From Actinomycetes bacterium (GTDB taxonomy: Bacteria > Actinomycetota > Acidimicrobiia > Acidimicrobiales > Palsa-688), in assembly GCA_021808425.1 (NCBI GenBank), contig JAKBBS010000111.1, positions 1 to 10,899 on the forward strand: a DNA stretch of 10,899 bases, in the 5' to 3' direction. Position 1 is the stretch's first letter. Each line of letters opens with the position of its first letter. The position numbers and the translations under genes were made by a program. The notes under the pieces are model-generated. The model was not told where the DNA came from and did no database searches. It saw only the letters and a list, made by a program, of their open reading frames with translations. This document shows positions 7,079 through 10,899 of this stretch, piece after piece.

Positions 7079-7163
7079 CGGCCTGCGACAGTACCCCCCT
7101 TCGCCGGCCGGAACTTGGTTCGGACATAGGAGCGGGTCCATTCCTGTGACCCGGAAAACCTCT

Positions 7164-7366
7164 TCAGCCAGCCCGTGGCTCGTCGCCCTTGGGCCGCCTC
7201 CCGCTGCTCGGACGAGACGCAATGAAGGCGTGGAGAGCCTCCACCGGGACCCGCCCGGACCGGCCAATCCACACCGAAGCGATCTCGTCCGCCTCGATCC
7301 CTACTTGACCGGTCCCGACGACCGGAAGGCCAAGATCCGCCAGGTAGGTAGCGCCTGAGCCGCAGC
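7164..7366 (-). pseudogene. Possible gene remnant upstream of 6107-7078
   Basis: A minus-strand frame ending at TGA 7164-7166 reads TYLADLGLPVVGTGQVGIEA, then DEIASVWIGRSGRVPVEALH and AFIASRP. The composition looks protein-like, more so than the other frames here, but there is no start codon in a convincing place and no family I recognise. It ends 23 bp before the alternative start of the downstream gene at 7141. It may be the tail of a lost gene or chance. Confidence 0.25.
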
Positions 7367-7407
7367 TCGTGGGACGCCGGCACCGAGGCCCCCGCCGGTC
7401 CGCCGGG

Positions 7408-7422
7408 CTACCCTTCGGGTAG
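7408..7422. other. Small UUC-loop hairpin
   Basis: CTACCC-TTC-GGGTAG forms a perfect 6-bp stem 45 bp before the DUF2510 gene. No T tract follows on either strand. It could be a weak terminator for a plus-strand transcript from upstream or a leader hairpin. Confidence 0.3.
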
Positions 7423-7467
7423 GGCGATGGGGAACGTAAGGCCCGGCCCGGGCTGTGGGGAGGAGCG

Positions 7468-7875
7468 ATGCATCCAGCCGGCTGGTTCGTGGACCCTGGT
7501 GACCCCCACCAGCTCAGGTACTGGGACGGACAGACGTGGACCGGCTACACCCAGCCGCGAGTGCCCGGAGCGCCCATACCCGGCGGTCCTGCGCAGTACG
7601 CCGGCTACGGGTATCCCTCCATGCCGCCCGTCGCAGTCGCGGCGAAGAGCCCGGCCATCTCCATGCTGGTGTCGTTCTTCCTCCCCGGCGTCGGCTCCAT
7701 GATCAACGGCGACGTCGGCACCGGCATCGCCATCCTGGTCATCTGGCTGATCAGCTTCCCGCTGATGTTCTTCTTCATCGGCTTCTTCACCCTGATCGGC
7801 GCGTTCATCTGGGGCCTGGTGGACGCCTACCAGGGCGCCCGCCGCTGGAACGCCCGCCACGGGATCATCTCCTGA
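7468..7875 (+). CDS. DUF2510 and TM2-like membrane protein
   Basis: A 135-residue protein. Residues 3-25 carry the DUF2510 motif (PAGWFVDPGDPHQLRYWDGQ, then TWT), a short domain found in actinobacterial membrane proteins. A Pro/Gly/Tyr-rich linker is followed by two hydrophobic segments at about 64-85 and 87-115, containing SFFLPGVGSMINGDVGTGIA and a terminal IWGLVDAYQGARRWN, which is the TM2-domain style. It is expected in the cytoplasmic membrane; no enzymatic role is known. ATG 7468 follows GGGGAGGAGCG, a strong ribosome site. The frame is intact, and it looks like a chromosomal accessory gene, not mobile debris. Confidence 0.85.
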   Translation: MHPAGWFVDPGDPHQLRYWDGQTWTGYTQPRVPGAPIPGGPAQYAGYGYPSMPPVAVAAKSPAISMLVSFFLPGVGSMINGDVGTGIAILVIWLISFPLMFFFIGFFTLIGAFIWGLVDAYQGARRWNARHGIIS

Positions 7876-7893
7876 GGCTGCGCCGACCCGACC

Positions 7894-8187
7894 ATGGATA
7901 ACAACGCCCCATCAGCCATCGTCTTCCAGGACGACGACGCGGCCTACCTCCACTGGCGGGGCGCCCATCTCCGAGGTTTCGTGCTCAACTGCGCCCGTCG
8001 TCCGACGCCTGATTATCTGGTGCTCCACAAGGCTTCCTGCGGGTCGTTTGCCTCGGCTGTTGGTGACGGCCGGAGCTGGACCGTCGCCTACATGAAGGTG
8101 TGCTCCGACGCAGCGTCGACCATCGAGTCGTGGTGCCGACGGCAGGTTGGCGCTGAACCGCAGCGATGCGGGGTGTGCCATCCCTGA
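7894..8187 (+). CDS. Small conserved hypothetical protein
   Basis: A 97-residue protein starting 18 bp after the DUF2510 gene, so the two may be cotranscribed. Motifs are FQDDDAAYLHW, GFVLNCARRPTPDYLVLHKA, WTVAYMKVC and a C-terminal C-x(2)-C (RCGVCHP). I recognise the pattern as a common uncharacterised actinobacterial family in which D-D-D-x-x-Y-L-x-W and DYLVLH are conserved; no activity is known to me. There is no clear Shine-Dalgarno before ATG 7894. Paired cysteines near the end could bind metal. Confidence 0.65.
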   Translation: MDNNAPSAIVFQDDDAAYLHWRGAHLRGFVLNCARRPTPDYLVLHKASCGSFASAVGDGRSWTVAYMKVCSDAASTIESWCRRQVGAEPQRCGVCHP

Positions 8188-8276
8188 AGCACAACCACTT
8201 GAGTTCCTCAACCGCTGTCTGCCGGCAGCGCTGGATTCCGGCATGATCGTCCGTCTCTGAATAGCGGAGGTCCGGT

Positions 8277-9190
8277 ATGGGGCGGAAGCTGGTAATCGAA
8301 GGTGGGGACGGCCAGGTCGGCTCGGTCCTCGAACAGGTGGCGGCAGACAACGAGTACCAGCTGCAGGAAAAGCTCAAGAGCTACCCGGAGCTGCTGCCTC
8401 TCGATGAGCTCGGTGTTCCCGGTAAGGCCATGGTCATAGGGCGGGAGTCTGCTCTCGATTCCGGCAACGTCGACCTCGTGTTGCTGGGCAGCGCCAGAGA
8501 CCTCGCGTTGGTGGAGTTCAAGACCGGTCCTCAGAATCCCGACTTCCGAGCGTGCCTCGCTCAGCTCCTCGACTACGGCTCCGATCTGTGGGGCATGTCG
8601 CTTGACGACTTTGAAGTCAGGGTGTTCCGACCGTACGTTGCCAAGCAGGGGAGTTCGAACGGGCTGCCGCCGGATGTTTCCCTCGACGACCTCATGGCTG
8701 GACCGGGTACGACGGACGTGCAGGACGCCGTCGACTGGCGGCAGCGGCTTCAGACGCAGCTCCGCGACGGATCCTTCCACTACGTCGTGGTGGCACAGAG
8801 GTTCACTGAATCCTGTCCTTCGGACACTGCGCTACCTGAACGCGACGGTCCGAGGAGCACGATTCTCGGCGGTGGAGCTAATTCGCTTCTCGGGGGCCGA
8901 GCACTCGGCCTTCGAAGTCCGGTTCGTGGCGGGCGCACAGCCGGTCTCCGGCGGCGGCTCAGCCAAGACCGCTCTATCCGGGCTCGCCGAGTTCCTTGCG
9001 AGGATCACAGACGACGACTATCGACACGCGTTGCAGGACCTCTTCAGCGGCCTGTCTGAGATCTCCGGATTCACGGTGTACTGGGGCACCGCCGGGTGCA
9101 GCCTCCGTGTTGCTGTTCCCAACCACGGGCCGCTCTCTATCGGCTGGGTGTTCCCTCCGGGGCCGCCTCGGTGGATGGGTCTCAGCGGCC
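8277..9190 (+). pseudogene. PD-(D/E)xK nuclease-like gene with frameshift
   Basis: ATG 8277 is preceded by GGAGG with a 6-nt spacer. The first frame gives a PD-(D/E)xK fold signature: E31 (YQLQEKLKSYPELLP), D66 (NVDLVLLG), E80-F-K82 (LALVEFKTG) and Q96 (LAQLLDYG). This is the arrangement seen in uncharacterised restriction-like endonucleases. At about 8811-8815 the frame is lost: after RFTES the continuation VLRTLRYLNATVR sits one base later, implying one extra base. The second frame continues coherently (RFSAVELIRFSG, then VYWGTAGCSLRVAVP and GWVFPPGPPRWMG) to about 9190, after which it no longer looks native. Either a real pseudogene or a sequencing error; with the frame restored it would be about 305 residues. 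A defence role is possible but unproven. Confidence 0.7.
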
Positions 9191-9280
9191 GTCCTGGCGA
9201 CCGCCCGGAACTTTCCAGAGTGGGCTGGAGCGAGACGGCCGGGCTCTCAGCAACTCGACGTCCCTCATCGTCCGTAGAAG

Positions 9281-9300
9281 ATGACTATAATACTGGTCAT
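9281..9300 (+). promoter_or_regulatory. Leaderless promoter with palindrome, Phd-RelE operon
   Basis: A perfect TATAAT at 9286-9291 ends 7 bp before ATG 9299, the right distance for a transcript that begins at the start codon. It is flanked by ATGAC (9281-9285) and GTCAT (9296-9300), an inverted repeat that could be the operator for autorepression, as is usual for such modules. No convincing -35 hexamer was found at the normal spacing. Confidence 0.6.
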
Positions 9301-9571
9301 GTCTCAGACGTTGCCGTTGGCCGAGATCAAGGCTCACCTGTCGGAGATCGTGGACCGGGTTGAACGTGAGCACGAGCGGGTGGTCCTTACTCGCAACGGC
9401 CGGCCGGCGGCGGTGATCCTCAGCCCGGGGGACCTCGAAGCTCTCGAGGACACCCTTGAGTTGTTGTCTGATCCTCAGGCGCTCTCGGAGATCCGGGCAG
9501 CGCGCGACGATGTGGCCGCTGGGCGGACCGCCTCGGCTGAGGAAGTGCGCACGAAGTATCTGCGTCGGTGA
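9299..9571 (+). CDS. Phd/YefM-family antitoxin
   Basis: Antitoxin of a type II module; binds its toxin and, in this family, represses its own operon. The protein is 90 residues from ATG 9299. The N-terminal domain has the Phd/YefM pattern: LPLAEIKAHLSEIVDRV, then HERVVLTRNGRPAAVILSP and a helix around EDTLELL. The C-terminal part is acidic and charged, as expected for the toxin-wrapping tail. ATG 9299 is preferred over ATG 9281, which would lie inside the promoter. The stop overlaps the toxin start as GTGA, so the two are translationally coupled. Confidence 0.9.
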   Translation: MSQTLPLAEIKAHLSEIVDRVEREHERVVLTRNGRPAAVILSPGDLEALEDTLELLSDPQALSEIRAARDDVAAGRTASAEEVRTKYLRR

Positions 9572-9574
9572 CGC
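9562..9574 (+). repeat. 13-bp direct repeat, left copy
   Basis: GCGTCGGTGACGC, itself an inverted repeat (GCGTC-GGT-GACGC), spans the antitoxin stop and toxin start. An identical copy lies at 9843-9855. Confidence 0.7.
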
Positions 9575-9843
9575 CTGCCGGCTACGGGCTGATCGTGGCA
9601 GCAACCGCCGAGCGGGTACTGACTCGACTACCCGAAGCGGTGGCCGCCGCGGTGGTCGAGTTCATGGTGGGACCCCTTATCGAGTCTCCTCGCCGGGTCG
9701 GCCACCCCCTGCGTTACGAGCTCACCGGGCTGTGGGCGGCGAGGCGGGGACCCTACCGTGTGGTTTGCGAGATCGACGATCAAGACCGGACGGTGACGGT
9801 TCTGAGAATCGATCACCGAGCCGACGTCTACAGACCCCGCTAG
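9568..9843 (+). CDS. RelE/ParE-family toxin
   Basis: Partner toxin of the preceding Phd/YefM antitoxin, 91 residues, starting at GTG 9568, which shares GTGA with the antitoxin stop. The RelE fold is supported by an N-terminal helix (ATAERVLTRLPEAVAAAVVE), a central ESPRRVGHPL segment, then YELTGLWAARRGPYRVVCEI and the C-terminal strand VTVLRIDHRADVYRP. The R-x-G-x-Y-R-V and H-R-x-x-V-Y motifs are the usual RelE markers; these toxins typically cleave mRNA on the ribosome. The frame is intact. It is exactly bracketed by 13-bp repeats. Confidence 0.9.
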   Translation: MTPAGYGLIVAATAERVLTRLPEAVAAAVVEFMVGPLIESPRRVGHPLRYELTGLWAARRGPYRVVCEIDDQDRTVTVLRIDHRADVYRPR

Positions 9844-9855
9844 CGTCGGTGACGC
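9843..9855 (+). repeat. 13-bp direct repeat, right copy
   Basis: An exact second copy of GCGTCGGTGACGC. It begins at the last base of the toxin stop codon, so the two copies enclose the toxin gene with no other coding sequence. Confidence 0.7.
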
Positions 9856-10179
9856 TGCAAGCCTCATCCCTTGCCGGCATCGGCGTGAGCGTGTGCTTGA
9901 ACCGGTTCTCGCCACGCAGTCGCCCCGAGAGCGACGGCGACCAAGGTCGCCGAGCTGGTGGAGAGGTGGGTCCAGGCCAGCGGAACCGGGGCATCGACGA
10001 GGACCCGGAACCGGTCGATCGTGAAGAACCATCTGGTCCCGGAGCCAGCCACCTTCATGTTGTCCGTGGCCGGTCTTCAGCCTCCCCCCTCCGGCACGCC
10101 AGCAGGTAGGAAGCCGTTGAGGAGGATCGCCGCTGGCGGGATCGGGCACGTGCGCTGATCGTCTCAGAATGGCTATAGG
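9856..10179. other. Non-genic stretch with integrase debris
   Basis: Between the RelE-type toxin and the broken mazF there is no intact gene. Apart from the recombinase remnant at 9931-10044, I see no tRNA, repeat array, strong promoter or coding frame with family character. Confidence 0.5.
9931..10044 (+). pseudogene. Tyrosine recombinase core-binding remnant
   Basis: In the plus frame, TKVAELVERWVQ followed by STRTRNRSIVKNHLVPE matches the start of the SAM-like core-binding domain of tyrosine integrases (family pattern ELVERW..S.ST..R.RS.V.NHLVP). The frame is open only from 9901 to the TGA at 10156-10158 and loses similarity after LVPE, where the family would continue with F/LG. No catalytic domain follows. 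It is a degraded fragment, on the opposite strand to the integrase piece at 5436-5552 and covering a different part of the protein. Confidence 0.55.
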
Positions 10180-10491
10180 TCAAGGATGAAGCGCAGGGGC
10201 CTGGCCGATGGCATGGAGTTCCTCGACCGCTGCCGCCCCTCGCCGCCCCACGATCCGTTCGGTGGCGACGACCCGAATCTGGTCGCAGCGCGCGTAAGAG
10301 GGACGATCGAGCCCGCTGCCCCCGGGCTGGAGCTCCACATGGCTTCGAAGGCCGTACGATCGCGACCCGATCGGAACTATCACGGCGAGGTCTCCTGCGC
10401 TGTTGTTCAGAATGTCTGCCGAGACCACAACGGCAGGCCGGATGAACGCCGGCTCATGGCCGATCGGATGGCCGAGATCGACGTCATAGAT
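10180..10491 (-). pseudogene. mazF: MazF/PemK-like toxin, broken N-terminus
   Basis: Read on the minus strand, IYDVDLGHPIGHEPAFIRPA, then VVVSADILNNSAGDLAVIVP, HVELQPGGSGLDRPSYARCD and VVATERIVGRRG match MazF-type endoribonuclease toxins almost end to end. The family normally begins with a start codon and a residue run ending G-E-I-Y. Here the codon directly before ATC-TAT is TAG (10492-10494), where GAG would be expected, and there is no start codon until GTG 10428, which would remove the first beta strand and loop. The toxin is probably inactive. No antitoxin gene is seen upstream. The overlapping plus-strand frame is a shadow. Confidence 0.75.
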
Positions 10492-10599
10492 CTAGTCGGT
10501 CGCCGATTGATCGGGCGGTTCGGCGATACGAGGCTGATGCGAGCTTGCTATGAGGCGGGACCGACGGCTGGGTAGGTGGTTACACCCTTGTAGTTAGGC

Positions 10600-10618
10600 C
10601 CCCGCCGGCTCGGTGGGG
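10600..10618. terminator. Terminator-like hairpin between two mazF-like genes
   Basis: CCCCGCCG-GCT-CGGTGGGG forms an 8-bp stem with one G-U pair, followed on the plus strand by TGTTT. It lies 16 bp beyond the stop of the minus-strand mazF-like gene at 10634, where a terminator would be expected, although on that strand no T tract follows; GC-rich actinobacterial terminators often lack one. Confidence 0.5.
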
Positions 10619-10633
10619 TGTTTCGGGGAGCAG

Positions 10634-10899
10634 TCAGCAGTCCGCCAGGGAGCGAAGAGAGGTGCAGATTTCGTCTCGTCGAGGGCCGAGGAAACCAATC
10701 CTCTGGACCAGAGCGGACCGGCGGATGCGCTGAAGGTTGTCGAACGAGGCGGCGCATTCGACGTTGAGGCCCTCGTCCTCGCCGAGCAGAATTTCGGTCG
10801 GGATATTGCGTACGGTTCGGGTGACGGGCGCGACGACGATGCCGGTGAGCACGGGGACGGCCTCGCTGCGCGTGATCACCAGAACTGGCCTTCGCTTGT
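10634..10899 (-). CDS. mazF: MazF/PemK-family toxin, 5' end outside window
   Basis: The C-terminal 88 codons of a MazF-type ribosome-independent mRNA interferase. The frame is open from the window edge: RRPVLVITRSEAVPVLTGIV, then VAPVTRTVRNIPTEILLGED, ECAASFDNLQRIRRSAL and a final SLADC. The RRPVLV strand, VTRTVR and VASFDNLQ-like segment are strong family markers. The first 15-20 residues and any antitoxin would lie beyond 10899. It differs clearly from the broken copy at 10180-10491 (different residue patterns), so the two are separate acquisitions, not a recent duplication. Confidence 0.9.
   Translation of the reverse strand, partial: KRRPVLVITRSEAVPVLTGIVVAPVTRTVRNIPTEILLGEDEGLNVECAASFDNLQRIRRSALVQRIGFLGPRRDEICTSLRSLADC

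Noticed and set aside
8602..9363. Separate gene in the second frame of the nuclease region
   Set aside because: Its first 70 codons overlap the nuclease core in the wrong frame; only the part from 8815 to about 9190 looks native, as the continuation of the frameshifted gene.
10186..10575. Plus-strand open frame of 129 codons over the mazF region
   Set aside because: It is the antisense shadow of the minus-strand MazF-like sequence, which matches its family almost end to end.

Overview
The window looks like an accessory region of a high-GC actinomycete. G+C is high throughout, GTG and TTG starts are common, one gene has an actinobacterial DUF2510 domain, and two genes appear to be leaderless with a -10 box directly before the start. 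No housekeeping gene, tRNA, rRNA or CRISPR array was seen. Assignments rest on reading motifs in the sequence and on memory of the families; no database search was run.

Layout. About 111-3021 is an IS21-family insertion sequence: istA and istB on the minus strand, three-unit inverted repeats at each end, and an extra small helix-turn-helix gene on the plus strand between istA and the right end. The right end abuts a conserved hypothetical gene (3040-3411) that seems to have lost its original start. Two small uncharacterised genes follow (3392-3730 minus, 3805-4140 plus). On the minus strand, 5552 down to 4125 is a patchwork of mobile-element debris: a tyrosine-recombinase fragment, interrupted within its H-x-L-x-H motif by a group II intron, whose reverse transcriptase is cut after about 120 residues and fused to a DUF5372 gene.

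From 5564 the content is mainly small regulators, toxin-antitoxin parts and unknown proteins. There is an excisionase-like HTH protein with no toxin partner beside it (5564-6091), and a convergent protein combining a zinc-ribbon-like N-terminal region with a second conserved region (6107-7078). A DUF2510 plus TM2-like membrane protein (7468-7875) and a small conserved hypothetical gene (7894-8187) follow. Next is a frameshifted PD-(D/E)xK nuclease-like gene (8277 to about 9190), then a Phd/YefM-RelE/ParE toxin-antitoxin operon (9299-9843) whose toxin is bracketed by exact 13-bp repeats. The right end holds a second tyrosine-recombinase remnant (about 9931-10044), a mazF-like gene broken by an early stop (10180-10491) and a second mazF-like gene that runs off the edge (10634-10899).

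Taken together, this is a turnover zone for mobile elements and toxin-antitoxin modules, with several genes caught in decay. The least ordinary items are the IS21 element carrying a possible private regulator with an operator-like palindrome, the 13-bp repeats placed exactly around the RelE-type toxin, and the intron inserted in an integrase active-site motif.
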